Both the position numbers and the translations under genes were made by a program. Shown one piece after another: positions 24,273-36,825 of a stretch of 64,000 nucleotides of DNA. The stretch's first letter is position 1. Each line of letters starts with the position of its first letter. Source of the DNA: Onchocerca lupi (Eukaryota > Nematoda > Chromadorea > Rhabditida > Onchocercidae); NCBI GenBank assembly GCA_028564675.1, contig JAOVVO010000178.1, positions 1 to 64,000 of the forward strand. Reading direction: 5' to 3'. Under the pieces are notes generated by a model that saw only the letters and a program-made list of their open reading frames with translations, had not been told where the DNA came from and searched no databases.

Positions 24273-27200
24273 TCATGGACTAGATCTTCGGAAATGGCTA
24301 TTCCATACTCCCGAATAGAATCTCTCTGTTTTTTGAGTCTGAAATTTTGGAATTAGATAAATTAAGAATAGTGATAAATTACACACAGATCAAATCAAAA
24401 ATACCATTTATCCTCATAAGGATAACATAGAAATGTTTTGACATCACATATAGATTTTTTGAAAAGGAAATAGTATCTCCCAAATCAATTTTAATTTTTA
24501 TAATTAAAGAATAGCTAGTTCTGATCGTCATGAAATCTACTTTATTATCGATGCATAATTTTGTAAAGATCAGCTGAAGCTTGCAAAAGAATCTAATTAG
24601 ATCATATTATCACTCCTTGTAACACTGTATCGATCCTAAGGCTAGGCATATTGATCCAATTTTCACTGTAATTCTGGGAAAATTGATGTAATTTAAAAAA
24701 ATTTTCAAGAGATACTGTTTCCTTTTCGTTTTAAAGGACAATAGAATCGATGAGATCAAACGAACTTATAATTCGAACTAAAGAAGCTCTTTTATTTATC
24801 GATTTTCAAAGCAGAATGAAAATGAAACTTTAAACCTTTGTGGGTAAAATGGGTGTACTGTATCCTTGACAATGTCTTACTGCTTTATTATACATATGTG
24901 GTGTCATGCAATCACTTCGAGCATAGATTATATCTGCAGCTTGATATTTGTGCTTTGCGATTGTTGACCTATGTAAACAACACAGTACACGTTTCCAGCT
25001 CTAAAAATTGGTGAATCGTTAAAAAAAATCCAAAAAGTTATGACTCAAGGAAGAATATTTTAGTTAATTTATTCCTCTTTCCTCTTTCTTTAAAGTGAAG
25101 TATTTTGCAATTGTGATGAAAATATGCCATCTTAATGATGTGATAAATTTTGGTAAACATTAAAGATATCTGAAGCTGTTGAAGGATTCTTTGTTTAAAT
25201 CAGCATTATTTGATCAATAAAAGAGAAATCCATTTGCTACTCTGATTTTATTTTATGATTACTTATCATTATTAATTAAGTTTGCTTCATAAACATTTTA
25301 GATTCTCTTTCTTCCTTAAAAAAAAAAAAAAAAAGCAATGTTCTATAAAAATATAATTTGGGAGGGACTTTGGACTGAACACTCTTAAATATAACGATTA
25401 GAAAGTGAATTTTTGATGTTTAAAATTTGTTAAGCGTATGGTAAGGCTCATTTGCGGTGAGCGAACTTCGAAAGAAAGTTTGTTTGTGCATTTTTCAGCA
25501 ACTGATTGTGATAAAAAGCAATGCCTCATTGTGATAATGAAAAGAAATCATTAAAAATTCAACAATAAACAAAACCTGAATTGTTTTTCGCGAAATGATC
25601 CAAACACCCGAAGTCCAACCAATAACAAGCAATGATGCACTTTTTATCAATGCCAACAATGTAAATGTGTCTGCTGGAAAAATGATTATGTAAAAGTTAG
25701 GCATTTTCACTAATGATCGATAGAATTCACTTTAAATTTTAACTTAAAATACAATAAGAACTTTGTAAAGAGAGTGAAAGTAACTATGAATTTCAGAATT
25801 GAAGTGCAATTCATAATGTATGATGAAAATAATAGGCTAATTTTACTTTCTTGATCCAACTGTTCCGCGCAATTGCACAACTTGGATCGTTCCCACAAGG
25901 GGCGGTAATGTTGCTCGTAGGATAGTACCATAAGGACAAATATGGCTGGTACTATATAGAGCACGGAGAAGATACCAATTTTAGACATAAGTTGCGTCAT
26001 TTTCGACGTGTTATCACCGCCTGGATGATGTTTCTGCATTAGGGAACGGATCCGCCATAGATTAAAGAAACCAACAGCCAAGAAGCACACACCAATGATT
26101 AGATATATTGTCAATGGAGCTAAATAAAATCACTATTATTATTATTATCAATAATCATATCAACGATCTCGGGAATTTTGAAAAATTTACTTGTGACTGC
26201 ATTGATTTGCAAGATTAACTTTGCATTTGACACTAACTTGATTTTTCCATTAATATTTCCATAATTTGTTGGGAAAATTTACAAACGTACACCTGAAAAT
26301 CAATCTTCCATTTGGTTACTGGAAAAAGGAACTTACCAAAAACGAAAGTTTTGAGATAATCGACATTGGTATTGCCAACATAACAAATTCCACTTAACGG
26401 ATCACCATCCACAGCACCAAAAATCAATACCGCGATTGTTTGGATAGCAGGTAGTGACCAAGCAACGAAATGGAAATAATTCGCATAACTTGCAATCGCT
26501 TCACTTGACCATTTACTAGCTGCTGCCAATACCCAGGTCAGCGATAGAATGACCCACCAAACTGATCCAGCCATTCCAAAAAAATAGATAAGAAGAAAAA
26601 CCTAAAATGGACATCGAATTTCGAGAGAAAAGTCGTCGAGTGAATTTTTTTATTATCCAAGTTGTAAATTTACTTATATTATCTAAATACATCAATAATA
26701 TTCATTCTTTACACAAAATTACAAGCAATAATATCGTTGAAGATATTTCCTACCTATTATGACATTTCATATTTTTCTTATACAGTAAAGTAAATTAGAA
26801 TTGTCAAGCTTTTCTTACCAGTTGACAAAGGTTCATCTGTTGATCTTTGGCCTTTATTGTCGCTGTGTCACATGCAATATGTTCATGTCCATAAATAACA
26901 CGAATGATAAATCCAACTGATACCATCAACTGGCAAAAAGCTAACAAAAATATCGGTCGTTCTGGGTACTGGAAGCGTTCTGTTTCGATCAAGAATGTTA
27001 GCACAGTGAATGCTGATAATATAAAACACGTTCCAGACCTAAAAATATTCCAGGATACATGCCACATATCTATTTATCATAATATTCATGATATTTTTTT
27101 CGATTTATCATGATATGAACATATCTATTTATCATGATATTCATGATATCAGGATTTAATATCCATAATATCAGAATTTAGAAGATATCTCGCCTGTCAG

Positions 27201-29591
27201 AATAATAACAGTATGATGATTGATTTGTTTTTATTAATGGTGTAAATACAAAATTATCTTTTATTTTCATCATTAAATTATGTTATAATTCTAGAGAAGG
27301 CAATAGATATAAATCGTCAGACCACGTAGTAATCCAAGCCGTCAAAAATCTTTGATCCTTGAGACTTTTTTCCGGACTGTGACATGGATAGAGACATCCG
27401 GAAACGTTGGCAACACTCGCCGGACTATCCAAGACACTATGGAACGGTCTACTGCACCGACATTTACATTCGCCCTCAACTGTATTGATACCGATGACAG
27501 GATGGCGATGTCGAACAGAAGAAATAACTTCGGACTTAAAAAAAATAATGATAAAGTCAAATCTATTAAATTAAAACATGAAATTAAGCCTGTTGTGAAA
27601 TGGGCGAAAAGTTTTTTTGGATTCTAAAATCAGATGTTGTTCGCAACAAAATTCAATGCAAAAAGACTGTCATTTGGAGGGACAGAGAAGTTTTTGAAAT
27701 TTATTGTACAATTCAAATGTTAACACTCGGATTTTTGAGTTTTCATTTCAATTGCAAAAATTCTTCTTCACTTCTTTCTCTGATGCTCATCTTTCAATGT
27801 CAAGAGAATCTCATCTCAGTTCTTCTTTTTTTTTTTCTTTCTAATTTATGACAATGTATAGCAGGTAAATTAAATCTCAGATATTTCGTCATGAAACATA
27901 TTTCTCCATGAAATGGAGAGATTGAAAGTGACTTGCGGGACAAAAAGGCAGATTTTGACAAAATAAGTTACAGATTTGACGCTTAGCCTTTTACGGAGGT
28001 AAAGAAACTATCAGAAACTGAAGTTTGGTACTTAAGTGGATTTTCAAATAGATGCTTTTTCTTAGCAAAGATATGATGTTCAGCAGTTTTCTTTTTTTTT
28101 GTTAAAGAGCTATATTGCAGATTGACAATAACCGATTGGTAAAATGATCCTGAAGAGAGGAAAGTAATTTGATATTCATTTCTGCAGCAGCACTTACATC
28201 AGTCAGATCGAACAGGCTCGGATCAGGCGTATCCGGCGGAGCGGCACAGATATTTCCGGTCGTCTGTTGCTCGTTTATCCTTGGCAACTGCTCACAGCTT
28301 AACGTTGCCGGCCATTTGAAACCGTATTGCTGCATCAGTGGGCTACATCGTTTCTTTGCTTCTAGACAAACCTGGGAGAAATCATCATTCTGATCATTCG
28401 TATTATCATTAAAATTTTATACAATCATCCTCTGTTAGAAGTATTCAGCAACAGACTATTAAAATTACTAAAATTTAGTTCAGCTGCAAAGTGAATATGC
28501 ATATCATCGCAAATTATAAACATAGCAATTCGCGATAATTAATTATTTCATGTTGTGATTTATTACATTCAACTGTCAGTATATCCAATTGATGACTTGT
28601 TGAAATGATGATGAATTTAAAAATAAACTAGAATTATCAAATTTCAAAATCTATCTCTATGGAACAATAGTTTGTCGAATTGAATTAAATCATTGAGAAA
28701 TTCAGTTTCTCTAATCAAATCAGCCACAAATAATTTTTGTTGAAAGAAATATTGGAAGAAAAAAAGAAAAAAACATACTTCCATGCAAGGCATCACCATT
28801 TTTTCATAATTATCTTGGCATATTGGTGTATACATTGTGCAGAGAAAGAATCTGAGATGTTTATAGCAACCAACCTGTAAGAAATGAAATTTCCAATTTC
28901 TGTTTTCTACTTGTTTTATTGAAATTTTAATCTTTGCCTATGATTTAATTTCCATGATAAAAATTTGTGAGATTTTGTCACCAAACTGGATTATCGCTGA
29001 TATCATTGACCTGTGTTATTGATATCAGTCTAACAGAAATATGGACATTTCCAATGATAAAGTATGTAATATAGAATGGCTCCTGTGAATGATAGCATAT
29101 TTTATATAAATGAACATAATTCAAAATAATTTCAATCTTTCACCTCAACAAGAGGATAAAATTGATGAACTTCAAGGCCGGCTTCTTCCTGTTTTTCATG
29201 TCCATAGCTGTTCGGATACCTGGTCATATTGTAACCAATACCTGCATATTTATATTCATCTTGAATGACAGAGTATTTTGCAACGAATACTGTGTAGCTA
29301 GCTTTCATTTAGCAATGATGGCAATATAATTCAACATTTGAACATAATCGAAAATTTAAACTAAAACTTTTTACCATAGAAAATTTCAGAGCAAAGGATC
29401 GCTTTTTAAAAATGTTTTGATTTGATCAAAATTAAGATAAATTATTCGTAAACTTGGATTTTTTATTAGTAATTACCTTTGCAAAGTGGTATGGTAATGG
29501 CTTCACAACTTTGAGTTCCTTCAACAACTTGAAATTGAATTGATAGTGATAATAGTATAAGTATCGTCAGGTAATAATATATTTTCTTCAT
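24273..29591 (-). CDS. Frizzled Wnt receptor (Fz5/8-like)
   Basis: A seven-pass receptor for Wnt ligands at the plasma membrane. Exons: 29591-29477, 29241-29144, 28874-28779, 28371-28198, 27534-27323, 27038-26819, 26601-26337, 26119-25847, 25673-25576, about 25001-24836 and 24338-24273. All junctions are GT...AG and in phase. The start gives a signal peptide (YYYLTILILLSLSIQF). The cysteine-rich domain follows (CEAITIPLCKGIGYNMT, QEEAGLEVHQFYPLVE, FFLCTMYTPIC, CLEAKKRCSPLM), then the linker (CKCRCSRPF, VANVSGCLYPC). Membrane segments include CFILSAFTVLTFLIETERF, GSVWWVILSLTWVLAA, APLTIYLIIGVCFLAVGFF, IGIFSVLYIVPAIFVLMVL and IKSASLLVIGWTSGVWI. The Dishevelled-binding KTxxxW is KTIQSW, split across an intron. 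The cysteine-rich domain looks closest to Fz5/8; the C. elegans counterpart might be cfz-2, which I could not test. Retention of the last intron would end the protein at 24830 instead. Confidence 0.95.
27066..27149. repeat. 55-bp-period direct repeat in a Frizzled intron
   Basis: A 29-bp segment beginning ATATCTATTTATCAT recurs at 27066 and 27121 with one mismatch, and each copy contains ATCATGATATTCATGATAT-type palindromic steps. It lies in the intron directly upstream of the membrane-domain exon that begins at 27038. Confidence 0.8.
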
Positions 29592-31346
29592 TTTCAGGAG
29601 AAACTTAGCACGAAATTTCAAGAAAAATCAATAAACAATTTTTAATTCATTATTTGGCGCAATTTTTGTTCTTCATTATCATTCATATTATCATATAATA
29701 ACAATAATGGCCTACAATATAGTTAGAGGTATTAATGACAGCATTAGCAGAAGATAAAACTTCTAAAAATCGTTCTACAAATCCTTGAAAAAAATAAACG
29801 GAAAAAAAAGGGAAACTAATCAGTGAAAAAATGGATCGACAACTCATCATCTTTTAGAAATGATATTAAATTACAAGAGAAAGTATGATCAGAGAGATAT
29901 TTGTGAACAGTGAATGAAAAAATTTCAGTTTTTTAAACTTTGGATAAGATAAGGATTGGAAGAGATTAGGATAATGTATAACAGGAAAAAGAAATGGATT
30001 TCAATAACCTAAAAAAAAAAATAAAAGCATTAGGAAAGATTGCCAATGACTCATTGTATTGTTTTTAATTCGATTTGTTTCAAGATGTAAATTGATTTTC
30101 GAAACTTCAAATTAAGAAGTTAATTAGAGAATGGTAAAATGATGAGAAATTTATTAAATTTGTCGAGTAAAGAGGAAAAAGAGAAAATGAGGAAAAGCAT
30201 TAAAAATATACGTGCTTGCAAAATGAGATCAACATATTTGGAGACATTCGGATTGTTAAAGTTTTCCTAAAAAACGGAAAAATATCGTCAATATAATAAT
30301 ATTCATGATTACTTGCCATAAGTATTAGAAATAAAAAATGAAAATTGTTCGAAACTATGTCTGAAAATCTTGCGTTTCATTCTTACGAACTCATTAAAAT
30401 TAGTCATTATTTTGAGAAATATTACAGATAAATGATGAATTTCAGAATTTGAGAAAACTTCAGTGGATCTTTAATTTCATGTAAAATTTCAGAGCAAACT
30501 GTTTCGCATAATTCTGAATTTTTTTTTTCTCAGCAAAGAGTTTCGTAGTTCCAATTTGTTACAATGCAGAAGTGATTATTTTGAAATTTTTTGGCTCCAA
30601 CTTTACGATTTCAAGTAGTCATCCACAATTTGAGTAGAGATAAAAGAATTTTCAAACATCAGAAATGGTTAAAGAATTGGAAAAAATTTTTCGGTTTCAT
30701 TTCAATTTATTGAAGATAAAGAGGAAAAAAAAAAAACTTTTTTGCAATTCAGCAACATGCAGCATCAATAATTTCTCGATCTTATCATTTTTTTTCATGA
30801 TTTTGTTGAATTGGCGCCTTACTTCTTCCATTTCTATCAAGTTTTAAGAAACAAATAATTGAGAGTTAAATAATTGAAAGTATATAATTAATGAAAAAAT
30901 ATAGCGGAATCACCGTATGAAATGGAAAAGTTTGAAGGCAGGCTCCAATTATGGAAAGGCGTTTGTGTTTACATTAGAGTAAATAAAAGTAATTTGCTAT
31001 GTTGCACAGAGAAATCCTACCGGAGAAGAAAAGTGAATCTATATCAAACTTCCAGCTGTCGGAGCTTAACATTCCCAAACTTTTAAGAAAACTAGCAAAA
31101 GGTTGTCCGATTCCAAAGCATTGTTAAAATTCTAGCTTTCTTTTTTTTTTTCAAAAAGGCAATCACAAATTTTAAAAAGTGAAAAAATCAAATCAGGTGT
31201 AACAACTCTTCTCTTCTCTTTTCTCCAGTAGAATGAGCTATTGCACCTGGTGACAAATGAATGAAGCAATATTTCGAATCATACAGGTGCATTTAGTTTA
31301 GCTCTCAAGGATCCAGATCCACAACAGGCCATAAAGCTCAAATTAC

Positions 31347-31431
31347 TTATTTCTGCAAGCAAAGTCTGTAGTGCCACAAATATAACAGTAATTATATCCG
31401 GTGGGAGATGGACTACGATGTTGACTCATTC
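31347..31431 (-). CDS. isolated coding-like exon with CxxC motif
   Basis: On the minus strand a good acceptor (TTCCAG) at 31432 precedes an open block starting near ATG 31429 and ending at the donor AATAA/GTAATT after 31347. It encodes MSQHRSPSPTG followed by YNYCYICGTTDFACRNK. The local base composition is richer than the surroundings. Reading on in frame gives two stops but then another cysteine-rich stretch (TKCTCMIRNIASFICH) that ends at a donor near 31243. This could be an exon of a small secreted cysteine-rich protein, a relic, or chance. No partner exons were found. Confidence 0.25.
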
Positions 31432-31990
31432 CTGGAATTGACAAAGGTAATTAATTATTCATTGTTTTGTTTGACCTGTCGAACAGGATGTGATCATAAT
31501 GAAGGTCAGCATGCGAAAAAGCTATGAATGCAAACGAATAGAACTGATCAAAATGACTGTTTGAATAGTTAGATATGGTGAAGTTGAAGAGATTCCCTCA
31601 ATTATCTTTCTCGAATACCTCTACCTATGTATACTAGTTTTCTATTAAGAATAGATTTGAATAAAATAGAGGTTCGCAACAGGCTCTCTCTCTTACCCTC
31701 TTAAAAATCCATTTAAATGTCCATCTGAAGTAAATTGCCATTTGCTTTGCTCATAAAGAACTTTGATCTTCTAGAAAATTTGCTGATATCCAAACAGAAA
31801 GGAATAAAAGAATTTTGAAGCATGCAAAGGTAAGAGACTGAACAAAGAGCGATAAAAATGATAAGGTATTCAACGTCATGATGATAGTGGACTTGGCTGA
31901 TTCCTTATGTAAATGCACACAGTAACCTATGTTTCTGTGATCGAAAAAACTGCTTATAATGCTTAATCATAATAAAAGGATGGATAATCC

Positions 31991-32013
31991 AAAAAAAAAA
32001 AAAAAAAAAAAAA
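31991..32013. repeat. poly-A tract, 23 bases
   Basis: Uninterrupted run of A. It could be a retroposition tail, but no adjacent coding copy was recognised. Confidence 0.95.
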
Positions 32014-35000
32014 TGGAACAAAAATTCCGAAAACGAAAAGAAACATATCAACTTCTGGAGGTAAATTTATTTATATTATGAAATGAACCGAATTTGACAA
32101 AAAGATAATCAATAGATTGACTAATGACAAAAATATTTTACTGATAGATCTAAGAAGTGAATACGGCAAATTCTGAATTCAATTAAGTCAAATAAAAGAT
32201 CTCTAAGATTATATGATTCGATTTAAAAACCACAATATTGTCATGTCTACTGATGGAAAAGCTTCTTGAGGATCAATCGTAATTTCATTTGAGAAGTACT
32301 GCAAGCTATGAAGTGAATTAATGTTTCACATTCATGCTAATTTGAATGCAAGTTTCTGCTTACTTATCTTTTCTATAACTTATCACTTCACTTATCTTTT
32401 CTACACAGGTACATAATTTATCACTGAATAACTTTTAACATTTCTGTACTTTTTCTAATCCGCTTAGTTCAAAATGAGATTTTAATAGGTAAATAATGGT
32501 AATATCGCAATAATGATAGAACGAAAGAAAATAGACAAAAAGACTGAAAATATCAAGCAGAGAGTTAACTTTCGTTAGAAGTTCAATCAAAATTTAAAGG
32601 CTTTAAGTTTCTTGTCTTTGCCAATTCCTGATGAAATTCTGAAATTTGATTAGTTTTAATTTTATAAATTGAAATATTGCTCGAAATCTAAATTAAAATT
32701 GTTGTCAAGCGAAGAAATTCATGCAAAAAAAATGAAGAAGGAAAAAATCTGCAAAGTTAATAATGTGCCAAAATAGGCTCTAAATGAATCAAAATTTAAA
32801 AGAAAGAAGAGGATGAGGAAAAGTGTTTGCTAGGCTCAGTGAAAAGCGATCGAAAGGGAGAAAAGCCGATTATAATGATAATAATGCATGCGTCATGTGC
32901 CCTTTTTTTCTGGATGGACAGATTGAAAAATAAACTTCACATTCTACCCATTCATACTGACATGCAAATTAACATAACTTGGATGTGTTCTACTGATAGA
33001 AATTCAATTTATGGCTGAATTTAAGTGAATAATTCTCTTAGAATATAGATAGCAATTATTATTTTATCACCATCAATAACGAAATACAATCGAATCTGCT
33101 AATGATCATCTATCACAATCAACGAATCTCGCTAGTCACAGAATTTTGCCCCATAAACATAAGAACTAAGATTGATGTTCCTTTCATTCCCAGTCATTTT
33201 TAGTTCCAGCCTGAAAAAAATCTATTATTAGAAAAATCTTGAGCAGAAAATTTGAAATCCAAAATTTTAGAAGAATTATCTTTTCTTTTTCTCCTTTTTC
33301 TTTCTCTTTTCCGATATTCTAAATCCGTCATAAAACGATAATTTTGGAATTGAACTTGATTCAATAAATGAAACGGAATATGAGAAAAATTAGCTAAAGT
33401 TCTATATGACAAACAATAATGGGAATTGTAATCTTTAGATAATTAAAAGATAGTTATGTGAGAGAAGAGACAGAGGATAGAAGGTTGAAAGAAATAGAAA
33501 ATGAGGCAAAGGTAACGAGCTTGAGGGTTCAAGCACATAACCTCTATTTAAATAATCTAGAGGTAAATGACCACTGGATACTGGATAAAGGAAGGAAAAT
33601 GCAAAATTTGGAGGTACCAGAGAGTAGATGATTGGTCAGTTGTTATTATGAGAAGATAAACGCAGAAAGTGGACAAAGAAGGAGGATGTGTGGACAATCA
33701 GGTAGGTGCATATCACAAATAACATCGTGTATGTATGTTCAAACCATGTCAACTAAAACCGAAATTAACTGCTACTACACCAATCCAACTAATGGACTTG
33801 CGGGTCATAGGTTACTCTCATTAAATATAAACTGTTTAAATGCAAAGAATTCTGTGCAATTCCTTTCTGATTATTAGTTGGCTTTTTAATTTGAAGTTTA
33901 ATTTGGAAATCTGAGAAGAATACTTCTTGAAGCTTATCTTAACACAAATTATCAACTGATTTTGTAAATTTCACGATTATTGTAATTCAAAAAAAAAAAA
34001 AAAAAAAAAGAGCAGCATATTTTTTATAGTTTGCAATGCTTTTATGAATTCTGAAAAGGAAAATAATGGCCATCATTTGTCATCAATTGATGCATTTAAG
34101 TGATTACTTGAGATATATTTATTCCGTCACTTATATGTAAAATTATCCTATAATTGAAAATCTTGAAGCATTTTTGAATCTAATTCAAATTTTTTTTCTT
34201 AGAAATCGAATCAATAATTCTTCGAAACATTTTTAGTTGCTTCATATTTATTTATCAACATATCAATGATCAATTAGAACCGGGATTCAGATATATGTGC
34301 ATGTTTCTTGATTGAAATCACGAGAAGAAAAAAGAATTATGAAAAAGCTTTTTTGTGACGATATAATATTTCCTGACGCACTATTACTTGCACACCGATG
34401 AAGACTTATATTTGAAAAAGCATTTCAAAGCAAATTGACTAACTCGACATGACTATTCAATAATAAGATTTTCAGATTGCTAATTGCATGGACATCAAGT
34501 TCGTGAAACTGCCATAATAGATATATTCTTAGAGCGATCTCGCGAATGTAAATTTAAATAAATTATTTGAAAAAGAAGTTGTTAATTACTTGCAATATAT
34601 TGGGAAAAAATCTATAACTTCTCAAAAAACTAATTTATATTTCAATAAAGAAGTAAATTTGAAATGAAATTCAATTTAAAATGCAAAGTGCATTAATCCT
34701 AACTGAAGTAAAAGAACAAATTTAAATCCTTTTTACTCCCTCCTTTATTCTTTCTTTCAAAAAAAAGAGCCTGAAACTTTCGAGATTTTTGACAAGGCAT
34801 GTTTTCTTGAATCCATCAAAATAATTACGTCTTAATCTATGGAACTAATCGGCTTCGATTCACTGAAATAACTCAGCATTCACTATTCTATAGAATATAT
34901 CCATAATGTTTCAGTTAATTCAGCTTTTTTGCTACATGGAAATCTTATTGTATAGGTAATAATATATGTTAACCTCACGATTATCCTAATTTCTCAATAA

Positions 35001-35245
35001 TTAACTGGGAACCATTTCTATAAAATTAAGAAAAGAAAGGAACTGATGAAGGACAAGAAATGAAGAGTTGCGTCGCTATGAGAGGATGTATATACATCAT
35101 TTTGAAAGCAGATATAATTATGTATTGGCTGTCGCTCAACTTGTCACCCTCTATTTCTTACGGTCTGTTAAACAACGAATATTTTCTAAACCTACTGCCT
35201 ACCACTAAAACTTCTTTACATTAACTCCAGTGGTAATCATAATCG

Positions 35246-35317
35246 AAAGTTGACGCAGTTGTAATTTACTTTTTACTTTTTAAAGTTGGCACAGTCGTAA
35301 TTTACTTTTTACTTCTT
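35246..35317. repeat. 36-bp tandem duplication
   Basis: Two adjacent 36-bp copies begin AAAGTTGACGCAG and AAAGTTGGCACAG and share the GTAATTTACTTTTTACTT part, with about five differences between them. Confidence 0.85.
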
Positions 35318-36779
35318 AAGTGGTTTTCTTGGCGCTAAAATCTTTTTACAAATCGTTGTCATTACATCTTATGCAATCTTTTATGCACAAGACTTATGCT
35401 TTCCTCTTTTATGTGACAAGTATATCTTATTTTATCGCTCAGACAGCTATATGCAATACAATGAAAACTAAAAAAAAAAAGGAAAAATTACAGATAGGCG
35501 TATTGTTTGAATTTCGCGCACGATCTATGAGAGCTGCTGCGTTTCAAGCAGAAACGTTTTTTTGTCATGGAATCGCATGAACGAAATGCTGTTTACTTAG
35601 TTTCCTTCTTTGATCTTAAACCCAGAGAGTGTCTGCTCGGATGTGAAGCATTTACTTAAGAATTGATATCTAATTGAAAAAAGAATTGATATCAAATTTT
35701 TCCAATATTGCAATCTAGCGGAACACAGAATTATATGACAATTACATCACTGATATTTGGGATTTACTGTAACTTGCATCATAAACAAATTGCATACGTC
35801 AAATGCATTCAGTGCATTAATTACTTACGTGAAAGCATTTCCGTACTTCAGAAAACGTAACAATTATAAAAGTGCGAATATATTATGTTTGGAATATTGA
35901 GTCACGGTACGCATAATATTAGCAACTGCTAGCTATCAAATTTCGAGAAAAAACACATTTACACTGATTTCCTTTCCAGAATTTATTTTTAACTAAAAAT
36001 CATGCTTGCCATTATAGCTTAGAAAAAAAAAAAAGAAATCTTATCATTATTCTCGAATGTGCATGAAACTTGCTAAAATATGAAACCGAACTTTTTAAAA
36101 ATTCTCAATTCTCATCAAGTAGCGATTTAAGAAAACCCAGTGATAGCTAGCTGCTATTGTGAAATTGATCACAATGGTAATAAAATGAATCGAATACATA
36201 TGAGAAAATAGCAGAAATTGATCTTATCAATAAGTTAGGAATGCGACAGAAGAATAAAAAAGAAAAATGAAACTCTGATATTAGTAAAAAATAAGGCTTT
36301 TGAATATTTTCGAAGTGAATTGAAATTTCAGAAGTTTTTTTTTTCAATTCGAATTATAAATAAGCTTTTGATACGGCAAAAAAAAAAAGCTTGGTTAAAT
36401 TCATCGGAAACAATATTACAAACAATCGCAGTAATAAAATCTTCCAAAGCTTTCGTTTGGTATCAAACATAAGCTTTTTCATGAATTTGGTAGCAAAAAA
36501 TATATTTTCAATAGAAAGGGAAAAAAATTTAATTTTTTTATGAATAAAAAATAAAATGAATTAAGAGAAATATGACTCTGCTATTCCAAAAAGACCATTT
36601 TCCACCTACTATGCATTGCCTTCGCAATCCAACAAATTCAATGTTAACAAATGAAGAAGGCATTAAATGTTATAAGCAATGTTTTTGATTAATAAATTCT
36701 TTAGAGGTAATAATTTTGGTACCAATCGCACAGCCAACACAATCAAGTTTATTTCAAATACTGCTTTTCTGCTAATATT

Positions 36780-36780
<1 letters not shown>

Positions 36781-36819
<39 letters not shown>
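36781..36819. repeat. 39-base poly-T tract
   Basis: This is the longest homopolymer in the window. It may mark a retroposed 3' end on the minus strand or simple slippage. Confidence 0.95.

Positions 36820-36825
<6 letters not shown>

Noticed and set aside
27352..27627. Plus-strand open frame over the Frizzled linker exon
   Set aside because: The minus strand encodes the Frizzled CKCRCSRPF linker with correct splice phases; the plus frame is a shadow.
33632..33877. Cysteine-containing 81-codon plus frame
   Set aside because: It is not bounded by a credible signal peptide or splice sites, and the cysteine spacing matches no family that I know.
36781..36819. Poly-T as the tail of a processed retrocopy
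   Set aside because: No coding-like sequence lies next to it on the strand where a tail would end.
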